Positions 1-8,059 of a stretch of DNA of 64,000 nt are shown in pieces (within the stretch, counting starts at the first letter, position 1; the number at the start of each line of letters is the position of its first letter). Position numbers and translations under genes: made by a program. Origin of the DNA: Pedobacter sp. ISL-64 (GTDB taxonomy: Bacteria; Bacteroidota; Bacteroidia; Sphingobacteriales; Sphingobacteriaceae); contig NZ_JAGGPU010000013.1 in the NCBI RefSeq assembly GCF_018613605.1, positions 62,001-126,000 of the forward strand. Reading direction: 5' to 3'. The notes under the pieces are model-generated. The model did no database searches. It saw only the letters and a list, made by a program, of their open reading frames with translations, and was not told the origin of the DNA.

Positions 1-138
1 ACCCGAAGCCCATTCGGAACGATAAAGCGTTTCCCCCTCTGCATTAATGCTATCAGCAATCTTTTTCAGCGCATTTTTTTGTGCTGTTGCGTTTTGCGCC
101 AGGATAAATAGGGTAATCAACGTGAACAGTTTTTTCAT
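1..138 (-). CDS. N-terminus of a secreted protein (partial)
   Basis: An open frame reads leftwards from an ATG at 138 to the window edge (46 codons). It begins MKKLFTLITLFILAQ, followed by NATAQKNALKK: a short basic start, a hydrophobic core and an A-x-A-Q cleavage site, which is a typical Bacteroidota signal peptide. The mature part that remains (about 26 residues, ending in YRSEWASG) is too short to name a family. The gene continues outside the window, so its function is unknown. It is divergent from the copper ATPase that starts at 1001. Confidence 0.6.
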   Translation of the reverse strand, partial: MKKLFTLITLFILAQNATAQKNALKKIADSINAEGETLYRSEWASG

Positions 139-352
139 TAATGGCGAAAAGGTTGGTAAATATTTTGTGAATATAAATAACCTTGCGGATTTTGCATAAC
201 GCGGTTGCAATAGAACGAATTGGTTTCAACCATTCAGATCGTTATTTATAAAAGCTATATTTCTAATTTTGGTCGATAGCTTAAGAAAGCCAATTCACGT
301 AAATCATCCAAAAAATAGTTCGAGAATTGCCCAACATGGGCTACTGACTAAA

Positions 353-378
353 AGCTCATAGAAAGATGGGCTTTTTTT
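353..378 (+). terminator. Rho-independent terminator-like hairpin
   Basis: AGCTCAT (353-359) pairs with ATGGGCT (366-372) across a six-base loop and runs into seven T. No gene lies directly upstream on the plus strand. Nearly the same hairpin, with the same loop and flanking bases, recurs at 36946-36971. A smaller GCCCA/TGGGC hairpin lies just before it at 329-341. Confidence 0.5.
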
Positions 379-601
379 GTTTAAGGGTGCATTGAGTGAG
401 TGTTTATGCAGTAATAACGACAAGCATTTGATTGATCTAATATATTCAATTATCTAAGTTTAAAACAAAAAACCACCTCATTATTCGCTTTACTGACGCA
501 TCTGGTGACGCACTTTTCGTTCATCAGGATGGATTCTATCTTTGACTAGGGATTTGAGGGATAGTAGACATCGGATTTCAATCCAAAATGTGCACCCGGC
601 T

Positions 602-745
602 TTAGTCCCGGAATGCCAGGGAGTTTGAATCAATCTGTCCCAAAGATAAAAGTTCATCCAAACTTTCAGCGTTCAGTTTTTTGAATGCCACAACGCCTCT
701 GCCACGTTTCCCGAATAGGTGACTCGTTATGAATTTACTTGTCGT
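602..745 (-). pseudogene. Possible coding remnant in the 139-1000 gap
   Basis: The 860 bases between the first gene and the copper ATPase hold no complete gene. One minus-strand frame stays open for about 47 codons, ending in a TAA at 602-604. It reads like protein (…GKRGRGVVAFKKL…, then SLDELLSLGQ, IDSNSLAFRD) but has no start codon and follows an in-frame stop. It may be the decayed C-terminus of an unidentified gene. Apart from the hairpin at 353-378 I see nothing else convincing in the gap. Confidence 0.2.
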
Positions 746-1000
746 TTATAATTATATAAAACATAAGGAAAATTGTGTAAGGCTAATTGCAGGTCTTTAT
801 ATAGATTTGTTATATAAGAATTAACCTTTAGCGCTTTTAAATGCAGGTCTCCGCTAACCTAAATTGCTCAGGACCAGCTGAACGTAAATATATCCGACTT
901 TGCAGGGCTAAGAACCCGGGAACGGACTGGTGACTTGAGTAAAATTGAATAGTATGTGCTATCCTCCGGCATTAAATTTAAATCCTAAAAAATCAAAAAC

Positions 1001-3544
1001 ATGGAACATCGTTATAAAATAACCGGAATGAGCTGTCAGGGCTGCAGGGCAAAAGTTGAAAATGCACTAAACTCTATTGATGGCATTTCTGCAAAGGTAT
1101 CTCTGGAGCCTGCTGAAGCCATTATTAGCATGAAAAAACATGTCCCAACCGAGAAATTGCAAAAGACACTATCTGCGGCGGGAAATTACGGTATTGAGAT
1201 GGGATCTCATGAAAAAGGGGTTTCAAAAACACCCGGGCAAATAAATCGTGTTCATCATGAATCAGCATACCAGCATAATTCACCGGCTAAAAAAAACGAT
1301 ATAAACAAAGGTGAAGAAGTATTTTATTGTCCGATGCACTGCGAGGGCGAAAAGACTTATCCAAGAGCGGGGCATTGCCCTGTATGCGGAATGGACCTGG
1401 TGAAACAGCCTGTAAAGATCCGGTCGTTACAATTTACCTGTCCGATGCATCCCGAAGTTATCAGGGATGAACCGGGCACATGCCCAATCTGCGGAATGGA
1501 TCTGGTTCCTACCGGGGCAGTTCTGGAAGAAGAAGATAAAACTTATGATTCGCTGCTCAGAAAGTTTAAGATTGCAGCAGCCTTTACTATACCCATTTTT
1601 GTCATCGCAATGACGGAAATGATTCCCAATAACCCACTGTTTGATTTGCTGGAACTTAAATACTGGAACTGGATTCAGTTTGGACTATCCATTCCTGTAG
1701 TTTTCTATGCTACCTGGATGTTCTTCCAGCGCGCCTGGATATCGGTGATAACCTGGAAACTGAATATGTTTACCCTTATAGGAATAGGTGCGGGAGTAGC
1801 CTGGCTTTTCAGTCTGGTCGCACTGATTTTCCCCGATATTTTTCCTGCCCAGTTTAAAACGCACCACGGGACGGTCTTTGTTTATTTTGAAGCCGCAACG
1901 GTTATCCTGACATTGGTATTGCTCGGACAACTTTTAGAGGCCAGGGCGCATGGAAAAACCAATAGTGCCATTAAGGAGCTATTGAAACTAGCCCCAAACA
2001 CCGCTACAAAAGTGGTTGGGGGTAAGGAAGTGTCGGTACCTATTGAAGACATCCATAAAGGAGATCTGCTGAGGGTAAAGCCAGGAGAAAGCATTCCGGT
2101 AGACGGCAGTATTGAGACCGGGGAAGCGGTAATTGATGAATCGATGATTTCAGGAGAACCGGTTCCTGTGGAGAAAAAAACAGGCGAAAAGGTAACTTCG
2201 GGAACAATCAACGGAAATAAGACTTTTGTAATGGTAGCTGAAAAGGTAGGCTCGGAGACCCTCTTATCCCAGATCATCGAAATGGTAAATTCCGCCAGCC
2301 GATCCAAAGCGCCCATCCAAAAGATGGCCGATAAGATCTCCGGATATTTTGTGCCGGTTGTGGTGCTCATATCCATTATAACATTTTTATTATGGGCATT
2401 GTACGGTCCCGATCCAGCTTATGTTTATGCCTTTGTAAATGCGATAGCGGTATTGATTATTGCATGTCCCTGCGCCCTGGGACTTGCGACTCCGATGTCT
2501 GTAATGGTGGGCATTGGCAAGGGTGCACATTCGGGTATCCTGATAAAGAATGCGGAATCGCTGGAGAAAATGAATGTTATTGATGTAGTTGTCATTGACA
2601 AGACCGGAACGGTAACCGAAGGTAAACCTTCGGTTGAAAAAGTGGTTAGTGTAAATTCAAGCTTTACCCAAAAGGATATTCTTGAAAAAATTGTGGCTTT
2701 GAACAGCAGCAGTGAACATCCACTGGCACAGGCAACTTTACGCTATGGCGAAGAAAACAAGATAGAGGTCAAATCCCTAACAAGCTTTGAGGCAATCACG
2801 GGAATGGGCGTAACAGGCAATTTGGGATCGGAGACACTGGCTTTAGGCAACCAGAAATTAATGGAGCAGGTTAAAGCGGCAATGGATCCTGAATTAAAAG
2901 AGCAGGTTAAGGCTGCTCAAAAAGAGGGCAAGACGGTCTCTTATCTGTCTGTAGGAGAAAAAGCTGTAGGATATGTTGTGATTTCTGATAAAATTAAGCC
3001 TTCGAGTGCATCTGCAATTCAAAAACTCCAGGGTGAGGGCATAAAGGTCATGATGTTTACCGGCGATAATGACGACACAGCTAAAGCCGTTAGCGAAACG
3101 CTGAAATTAGACGGTTATAAAGCCCAGATGCTTCCTGAAAATAAATTAAAGGAAATAAAAAGCCTCCAGGCTGAAGGCAAGAAAGTGGCGATGGCGGGAG
3201 ATGGCATTAACGACGCCCCTGCACTTTCCCAGGCTGATATCGGCATAGCCATGGGAACAGGAACCGATGTGGCCATACAAAGCGCAGGGATCACTCTTGT
3301 GAAAGGAGATTTAAATGGAATTGCGAAAGTAAGGCTATTAAGCCACAAAGTAATGGCTAATATCAAAGGCAATCTCTTTTTTGCACTTGGATACAATATT
3401 GTGGGCATCCCGGTTGCTGCCGGCCTGCTGTATCCTTTTTTTGGGATACTGCTCTCGCCAATGATCGCAGCCCTCGCCATGAGTTTGAGTTCCGTTTCCG
3501 TTATCCTCAATTCCCTGCGCCTGAGGAACGCAAATATCGATTGA
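1001..3544 (+). CDS. copA: Copper-type P1B ATPase (CopA family)
   Basis: Inner-membrane heavy-metal exporter of 847 residues. In order: an N-terminal HMA domain (residues about 1-66, GMSCQGC); two tandem Cys/His metal-binding modules (about 108-170, each CPMH…CPxCGMDL); the transmembrane region with the ion-site CPC motif (ACPCALGLATP, about 488); the phosphorylation loop DKTGT (about 533); and the hinge GDGIND (about 733). CPC and the GMxCxxC HMA support Cu(I)/Ag(I) as substrate. The start ATG is the first in frame and puts the HMA at the very N-terminus. The gene stands alone, followed by a hairpin terminator. The distal neighbours (CcoI, RND efflux at 59-64 kb) also handle metals. Cu rather than Zn/Cd is inferred from CPC. 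Confidence 0.93.
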   Translation: MEHRYKITGMSCQGCRAKVENALNSIDGISAKVSLEPAEAIISMKKHVPTEKLQKTLSAAGNYGIEMGSHEKGVSKTPGQINRVHHESAYQHNSPAKKNDINKGEEVFYCPMHCEGEKTYPRAGHCPVCGMDLVKQPVKIRSLQFTCPMHPEVIRDEPGTCPICGMDLVPTGAVLEEEDKTYDSLLRKFKIAAAFTIPIFVIAMTEMIPNNPLFDLLELKYWNWIQFGLSIPVVFYATWMFFQRAWISVITWKLNMFTLIGIGAGVAWLFSLVALIFPDIFPAQFKTHHGTVFVYFEAATVILTLVLLGQLLEARAHGKTNSAIKELLKLAPNTATKVVGGKEVSVPIEDIHKGDLLRVKPGESIPVDGSIETGEAVIDESMISGEPVPVEKKTGEKVTSGTINGNKTFVMVAEKVGSETLLSQIIEMVNSASRSKAPIQKMADKISGYFVPVVVLISIITFLLWALYGPDPAYVYAFVNAIAVLIIACPCALGLATPMSVMVGIGKGAHSGILIKNAESLEKMNVIDVVVIDKTGTVTEGKPSVEKVVSVNSSFTQKDILEKIVALNSSSEHPLAQATLRYGEENKIEVKSLTSFEAITGMGVTGNLGSETLALGNQKLMEQVKAAMDPELKEQVKAAQKEGKTVSYLSVGEKAVGYVVISDKIKPSSASAIQKLQGEGIKVMMFTGDNDDTAKAVSETLKLDGYKAQMLPENKLKEIKSLQAEGKKVAMAGDGINDAPALSQADIGIAMGTGTDVAIQSAGITLVKGDLNGIAKVRLLSHKVMANIKGNLFFALGYNIVGIPVAAGLLYPFFGILLSPMIAALAMSLSSVSVILNSLRLRNANID

Positions 3545-3599
3545 TTTTTTAGCAAGGGGCAAACTGGACGAGAACTTCCTGACAAGAGCTTTCGTGTGG

Positions 3600-3625
3600 A
3601 CACATCTTTATATGTGTGGGTTTTT
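3600..3625 (+). terminator. Terminator of the copper ATPase gene
   Basis: ACACAT (3600-3605) pairs with ATGTGT (3612-3617), extended by G-rich bases and followed by a T-run, 56 bases after the ATPase stop codon. Confidence 0.55.
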
Positions 3626-3659
3626 CGACGTTATGCTGACCTGCTTTAATAATACACAG

Positions 3660-4030
3660 GTTTTACCGAAGAACGCCCGTCAATCCCAAGTGGCAGGAAA
3701 TCAAAAAACAGGTGCAGAATAGAACAAATAGCACTACCAAACCTTAAACGCAGTGGTTTTGTGTTCATAAGCGATGAGTCAAAGCTTTCACAAGAATTGA
3801 ACACAAAACAAAGTGCTGCTGTTTTTTGATGAGCGTGGGTGGTGAGGAGCCACATTGCCGGATTGACAAAGCGCTTTGGGTACTTTGGCGCTCCAAAGTA
3901 CCATGCCCCGCGGCAAAGAGCGAAAAAAAAATCAACATTTATCTCCAAACTTTAGTTTTTAAGATATCAAAGTTTGTTATTAGCAGGAAAGATGCTGATC
4001 CCGAACATTCGGGACAGCATGACGATCGCC
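3660..4030. repeat. REP-like palindromic intergenic elements
   Basis: The 760-base gap between the copper ATPase and safE holds no credible gene. It contains a perfect 24-base palindrome at 3879-3902 (GGTACTTTGG, four bases, CCAAAGTACC) and a second hairpin at 3994-4018 (TCCCGA, four bases, TCGGGA, flanked by GCT/AGC). The roughly 100-codon frame on the minus strand here, and the 76-codon one on the plus strand, read through these palindromes and are not protein-like. Such palindromes are typical of dispersed Bacteroidota intergenic repeats. Their copy number in this genome is unknown. Confidence 0.5.
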
Positions 4031-4305
4031 TTAGAGAATATAAGAGGGAAAATTAGCTGGAAGATGCGTGGGTTGGATAAACCGCAGTGTTGACCCCATG
4101 AGGCTCTTATCACTGTACTGATGCCGTTAGATGAAGTGTAATAGCCACTACTTAATCTTACAGTTCACTAATTGTCAGATTGAATTTCTGCGTATGTTTT
4201 TTACTCTTCTGAGACCTTTAATTTATCTATTACTTTCTCTATTTATAGCTTTCAAATATATCCTCTTCCTTTAAATTGGAAAGAGCAATTTTTATTGAAG
4301 CTTTT

Positions 4306-5007
4306 TTACCGACAATCTATAACATGACCATAGGCTCTTGTATTTCTTGGAGATATAAAGGGAATACCCAAATCGGCCGACCGTAATATGAGCAATGCCC
4401 CCATAAAAAACATAAACCAGGGAATAAGTTTGTTGGTATTAAAGCGGATGTATTTCTTCAGGAAGATCCCGCCTAACGAAATCATGAGCATCAGTGGTGC
4501 GGTACCCAATCCAAAGAGGAACATAAAAGTACCACCAGATTTAATACTACCAGTATTTAAAGCAGTTGCAAGTGCCAGATAAACCATCCCGCAGGGGATG
4601 ATGCCATTAAGCATTCCGGCAAACAATCCCCACAATGGCAAATTGAATACCTTTCCCATAAGCCTGCTCAGCGGATTGAGTACCCATGACTGGAACTTAG
4701 AAAACCTATTTCTATAAACAGCATTAAACTGTAGCGCTGTAAATAAAATCAGTATAGAACCGATTAAGATACTCAGCATTTTCTGATCGCTAAAGATGCG
4801 GATACTGCTACCTAAAGCACCCACCAACAATCCTAACACAGTGTACACGGCAATTCTGCCAAATTGGTACAACAAAAGCTGAAATCCACTTCGAAAGAAA
4901 TTCTGTTTCGCGAATGGCATACCCAGCATAATCGGCCCGCACATTACGGCGCAATGGAGGCTTCCGAAAAGCCCCATCAAAAATGCCAATGGTAAAAAAT
5001 CCATCAT
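4306..5007 (-). CDS. SafE/TauE-like membrane protein of the cbb3 operon
   Basis: Polytopic protein of 233 residues with about six hydrophobic segments and a start typical of the family (LAFLMGLFGSLHCAVMCGPI), including the HCxxMCGP motif of the sulfite-exporter TauE/SafE family found next to cbb3 oxidase genes. Its ATG overlaps the fixH stop (ATGA at 5007-5004), so the two are translationally coupled. It is the last gene of the hemN-cco operon. In other bacteria this family (sometimes called CcoH2 or CcoA-adjacent) is linked to copper delivery or cytochrome assembly. The Cys/His motif in the first helix fits a metal role, but substrate and direction are not shown by the sequence. Confidence 0.85.
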   Translation of the reverse strand: MMDFLPLAFLMGLFGSLHCAVMCGPIMLGMPFAKQNFFRSGFQLLLYQFGRIAVYTVLGLLVGALGSSIRIFSDQKMLSILIGSILILFTALQFNAVYRNRFSKFQSWVLNPLSRLMGKVFNLPLWGLFAGMLNGIIPCGMVYLALATALNTGSIKSGGTFMFLFGLGTAPLMLMISLGGIFLKKYIRFNTNKLIPWFMFFMGALLILRSADLGIPFISPRNTRAYGHVIDCR

Positions 5008-5432
5008 AGGGTGATGTTATTTTTAAACAGATAATCTTTTCCTGAGGAGTGCCACTGGAGACTTAAAAACCACATTCCCTTAGGCATTTTAGTTTTATCA
5101 ACCAGAATAAGATTCGCCGTTCCTGAGGTCTGTCCCTTTAACTTAACATCATCGTTGCTATTGGCAGGTCGCATTAAAACAAGATCGTATTTTGCACTAT
5201 CTTTTACCTGAATGATAATCTGAGTTTTTGTAATGGTAATTTTGGGACTGGCATTATCGTCTATAACGTTCACTTTGGCATTGTATTCTGCATTATAATT
5301 GATCCCCTTTTCGTAATAATTTTCTTCTATCAGGGCATCTCTTCCGTGAACATGGAACATATAAACTACCATCCCCACAATAAACATCATGAATGCAATC
5401 ATTCCCAACACTATTTTTGTTCCCCAGTTCAT
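5004..5432 (-). CDS. fixH: FixH-family cbb3 assembly protein
   Basis: 142-residue protein starting MNWGTKIVLGMIAFMMFIVG, with one N-terminal membrane anchor and a periplasmic beta-rich domain. It contains the YYEKGINY motif that marks FixH (DALIEENYYEKGINYNAEY). FixH/CcoH is a single-span protein needed for maturation of cbb3 oxidase. A longer frame begins upstream at 5504, but the extra 24 residues are only a translation of the ATTCAATC repeat at 5451-5566, so I chose the ATG at 5432. It lies between ccoG and safE and overlaps safE by four bases. Confidence 0.88.
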   Translation of the reverse strand: MNWGTKIVLGMIAFMMFIVGMVVYMFHVHGRDALIEENYYEKGINYNAEYNAKVNVIDDNASPKITITKTQIIIQVKDSAKYDLVLMRPANSNDDVKLKGQTSGTANLILVDKTKMPKGMWFLSLQWHSSGKDYLFKNNITL

Positions 5433-5450
5433 ATCTGTTTTTTTAATTTT

Positions 5451-5566
5451 GAATGAGAGAATGATTGAATGAGTGAATGGCAACGATAACTCCACATTCA
5501 TCATTCAAAATTCTATCCTTCAATCATTCAATCATTCTCTCATTCAATCATTCAATCATTCAATTC
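5451..5566. repeat. ATTCAATC tandem repeat with inverted copy
   Basis: Between fixH and ccoG lies a low-complexity block: ATTCAATC-type octamers repeated from about 5519 to 5564, plus an inverted copy upstream. Bases 5451-5469 are the exact reverse complement of 5527-5545, giving 19-base arms around a loop of about 57 bases. The repeat reaches the ccoG stop codon at 5556-5558. As RNA it could fold into a long hairpin inside the operon transcript. Confidence 0.7.
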
Positions 5567-6935
5567 CTTCCGGTTGCGCGAAAAAACTTGTAGTTGCTGT
5601 GCTTAAAACCTCGCCATTGGCAATAATTTCGAAAACAGCATCGGTTTTATATTTCTTAATGGAACTGTTTTTCCTGATCAGAAAAAAAGTGAGATGTACG
5701 GAGCCTTCTTTTGGCAAAACATCAGCCTTTTGGATGAAATCAATTTCATCGCCATCATTTTGCGACCTAAATCTGAATTTTACTGCTTTATTGGTTTTGT
5801 TGATCAGCTCTGCATTATAAAGATTGCTCGTTTTATCTGCTCCCCTACTCTGGTATAAAGTACCACTTGCCCTTAATACCGTAGTCTGGATATCTTCTCT
5901 TTTATAGATCAGTGAAGAAAAAACCATCATTACCACAAACAGTACTGCAGCGTAACCGTAAGATTTTAAACCAATTTTATAGGGTTTACGTTCGTTAATA
6001 AAATCCTGATTGAAGAAACCAATCAGATTTTTAGGCCTGTTTATTTTAAGCATCACCTCATTGCACGAATCGATACAGGCCGTACAGTTTACACATTCGA
6101 GCTGCGTACCTTCACGGATATCGATACCCGTGGGGCAAACCTGCACGCAAAGTCCACAATCTATACAGTCGCCGGCTGTTAACTCATTAGCATTTTTTTG
6201 AAGATGCCCACGTGGTTCGCCCCTGGTAAAATCATAGGCTACTACCAAACTTTGATTATCTAACAAAACGCCCTGTAACCTACCGTACGGACAGATTACC
6301 GTACACACCACTTCGCGTACATAGGTAAATACCCCATAGAAAATAAATGTAAACAGCCAGATGGATACAAAGCCAGAAATATGGCCTGAGACGGGCTCCG
6401 TTATAATTTTAAAGAGTACATCAGAACCGATCATATAAGCTAGAAAAGTATTCGCAATGGCAAAAGAAATCATTAGAAAGATGAAATGTTTACTGCCTTT
6501 TTTGAATATTTTCTCTGCATTCCAGTCAGCCTGATCCAACTTTTTCTGTTTATTGGCATCTCCTTCGATCCAGTATTCAATCCTACGGAAAACCATTTCC
6601 ATAAAAATTGTCTGCGGGCAAGCCCATCCGCACCATAGCCTGCCCAACACTACCGTAAAGCACACAATGAACATGATAAAAATGAGCATGGCAAGGGCAA
6701 AGAGGTAAAAATCCTGCGGGGTAAAAATCAATCCAAAGAATACAAATTTTCTTTCTATAAAATTGAGCAGTACCAGTTGCTCACCGTTAAGCTTTAAAAA
6801 CGGGCAAGAGAATAAAAACAGCAGCAGCACATAACTTACCCATTTCCGGTAGGTATATAACCTGCCTGATGGCTGTTTGGGATAGATAAAATTTCTGCCC
6901 CTGCCTTTATTTTCTTTTTTATTTTTTGGTAACAT
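5556..6935 (-). CDS. ccoG: CcoG/FixG-family ferredoxin-like protein
   Basis: 459 residues. The N-terminal half has about four to five membrane segments, including WCGWACPQTIFMEMVFR. Then come two 4Fe-4S clusters (CIDCGLCVQVCP and CVNCTACIDSC, about residues 250-295), another membrane segment and a C-terminal immunoglobulin-like domain (IG-FixG). CcoG/RdxA reduces Cu(II) or otherwise supports cbb3 assembly in proteobacteria. It overlaps ccoP by 17 bases, so it is in the same transcript. Its stop lies inside the repeat that precedes fixH. Confidence 0.95.
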   Translation of the reverse strand: MLPKNKKENKGRGRNFIYPKQPSGRLYTYRKWVSYVLLLFLFSCPFLKLNGEQLVLLNFIERKFVFFGLIFTPQDFYLFALAMLIFIMFIVCFTVVLGRLWCGWACPQTIFMEMVFRRIEYWIEGDANKQKKLDQADWNAEKIFKKGSKHFIFLMISFAIANTFLAYMIGSDVLFKIITEPVSGHISGFVSIWLFTFIFYGVFTYVREVVCTVICPYGRLQGVLLDNQSLVVAYDFTRGEPRGHLQKNANELTAGDCIDCGLCVQVCPTGIDIREGTQLECVNCTACIDSCNEVMLKINRPKNLIGFFNQDFINERKPYKIGLKSYGYAAVLFVVMMVFSSLIYKREDIQTTVLRASGTLYQSRGADKTSNLYNAELINKTNKAVKFRFRSQNDGDEIDFIQKADVLPKEGSVHLTFFLIRKNSSIKKYKTDAVFEIIANGEVLSTATTSFFAQPEGIE

Positions 6936-7893
6936 TGGCTTGGTTTACACTGTCGGTTGGTATTTTCACCTCATTGTCTTTTAAATCTTTCGCTTCGTAT
7001 TTTTCACCCTGTGGAGCTTTGGCTCCTGCAGGATTACTTCCTTTTAGCGATAAAATAAAATTGGTAACTGCACTGATCTGTTTTGGGTTTAAGTTTTTCT
7101 CCCAACTGATCATCCCCTTTTCAGGAACACCATATTTAATGGTTTTGAATACATTATTAATGCTTCCATCATGTAGCCAGTATTCGTCGGTTAAATTTGG
7201 CCCGATGATGCCCTGGCCTTTATCGCCATGACAAACCACACAGTTTGTAGTGAAAACAGTTTTGCCTTCTTCCAGCACTGTTGGTGTATTATCAAACTTC
7301 ACAGAGTTTTCATCAATGGTATTGGCCGATTTTTCGAGGTAGGCTGTTTTTTCTATCTTCGCTTTGGCCATTTCATTTTCGTATTCTTGATCCTGCAGGT
7401 CTCCATAGCCACCAATGTGGTAATAAAAAAGATATGCCGCAGCAAAAATCATTGTACCGTAGAAAAGGAAGTTAAACCAGGCCGGCACTGGGTTATTAAG
7501 CTCTTTAATGCCATCGTAAGCATGATCGATTACCAGATCCTTTTCTTCTTCAATTGGCCTTAAGCTTAAAATTTTTGTCCAGATTGAAGGTTTAACAGGC
7601 TGTTGTTTTAACCAGGTATCGTAATCCAAAACCAGCTCTTTTACCGGCTTGGTGTATGGTGTAGGATTTAACTGTTCCTGGTACATTACCTTGAATGCAT
7701 TTAACAGGGTTACTGAAACAACAAGAAGCACAACTGCAAAAACCAAGAGGATTATAATCAGTATTTCCGACTGGTTTAGCCCCAAGCCTGCCTGAGCAGG
7801 TGTTACGGTTTCTGCGGCTTTCTCTTCTGCAGCAAAGGCTGTAATTGAGATGAACAGGAATAATAACAATAGTTTAATCTTCTTCATATGCAT
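6919..7893 (-). CDS. ccoP: cbb3 oxidase subunit III, monoheme CcoP
   Basis: 324 residues: signal or first anchor (KKIKLLLLFLFISITAFA), two further membrane helices around residues 25-65 and 140-160, the CcoP N-domain, and a cytochrome c domain with a single CVVCH at about residue 217 and distal Met candidates. Proteobacterial CcoP usually carries two CxxCH motifs; only one is present here, a form seen in Bacteroidota. It passes electrons to CcoO and CcoN at the periplasmic face. It starts inside ccoQ (overlap 14 or 20 bases depending on which of two close ATGs is used) and ends inside ccoG. Confidence 0.93.
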   Translation of the reverse strand: MHMKKIKLLLLFLFISITAFAAEEKAAETVTPAQAGLGLNQSEILIIILLVFAVVLLVVSVTLLNAFKVMYQEQLNPTPYTKPVKELVLDYDTWLKQQPVKPSIWTKILSLRPIEEEKDLVIDHAYDGIKELNNPVPAWFNFLFYGTMIFAAAYLFYYHIGGYGDLQDQEYENEMAKAKIEKTAYLEKSANTIDENSVKFDNTPTVLEEGKTVFTTNCVVCHGDKGQGIIGPNLTDEYWLHDGSINNVFKTIKYGVPEKGMISWEKNLNPKQISAVTNFILSLKGSNPAGAKAPQGEKYEAKDLKDNEVKIPTDSVNQANVTKK

Positions 7894-8056
7894 TAGGTTG
7901 ATTGTCTTGAATGGGAAGCTGGCTCATTACTTCGATATGTTTTTTATTTAGTTTGAGCAGGTAAATACCCACGATTACAAAAAACACCATGAACATGAGC
8001 AGTGAGGTGATGAGGTATAATTCGCCGCCGGCTAAGTCTTTGATCTGGTTGAACAT
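7874..8056 (-). CDS. ccoQ: CcoQ-like small membrane subunit
   Basis: 60-residue protein with one central membrane span (YLITSLLMFMVFFVIVGIYL) and a charged tail. Size, topology and position between ccoNO and ccoP match CcoQ/FixQ, which stabilises the cbb3 complex. It starts three bases after the ccoNO stop and overlaps ccoP. Assignment rests on position and topology rather than on sequence motifs. Confidence 0.8.
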   Translation of the reverse strand: MFNQIKDLAGGELYLITSLLMFMVFFVIVGIYLLKLNKKHIEVMSQLPIQDNQPNAYEED

Positions 8057-8059
8057 ATT

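Noticed and set aside
730..747. An 18-base exact match between 730-747 and 51368-51385
   Set aside because: A single AT-rich match of this length is possible by chance in 64 kb, and the flanks share nothing.
1882..2376. Long minus-strand frames within the copper ATPase gene
   Set aside because: They are shadows of a well-supported gene with all P-type ATPase motifs in the plus-strand frame.
3646..4056. Open frames of 100 and 76 codons on opposite strands after the copper ATPase
   Set aside because: They read through REP-like palindromes, have no family features and overlap each other; such frames are typical artefacts of intergenic repeats.
5519..5566. Possible CRISPR array from regularly spaced octamers
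   Set aside because: The units are contiguous octamers without unique spacers, and no cas gene is near.
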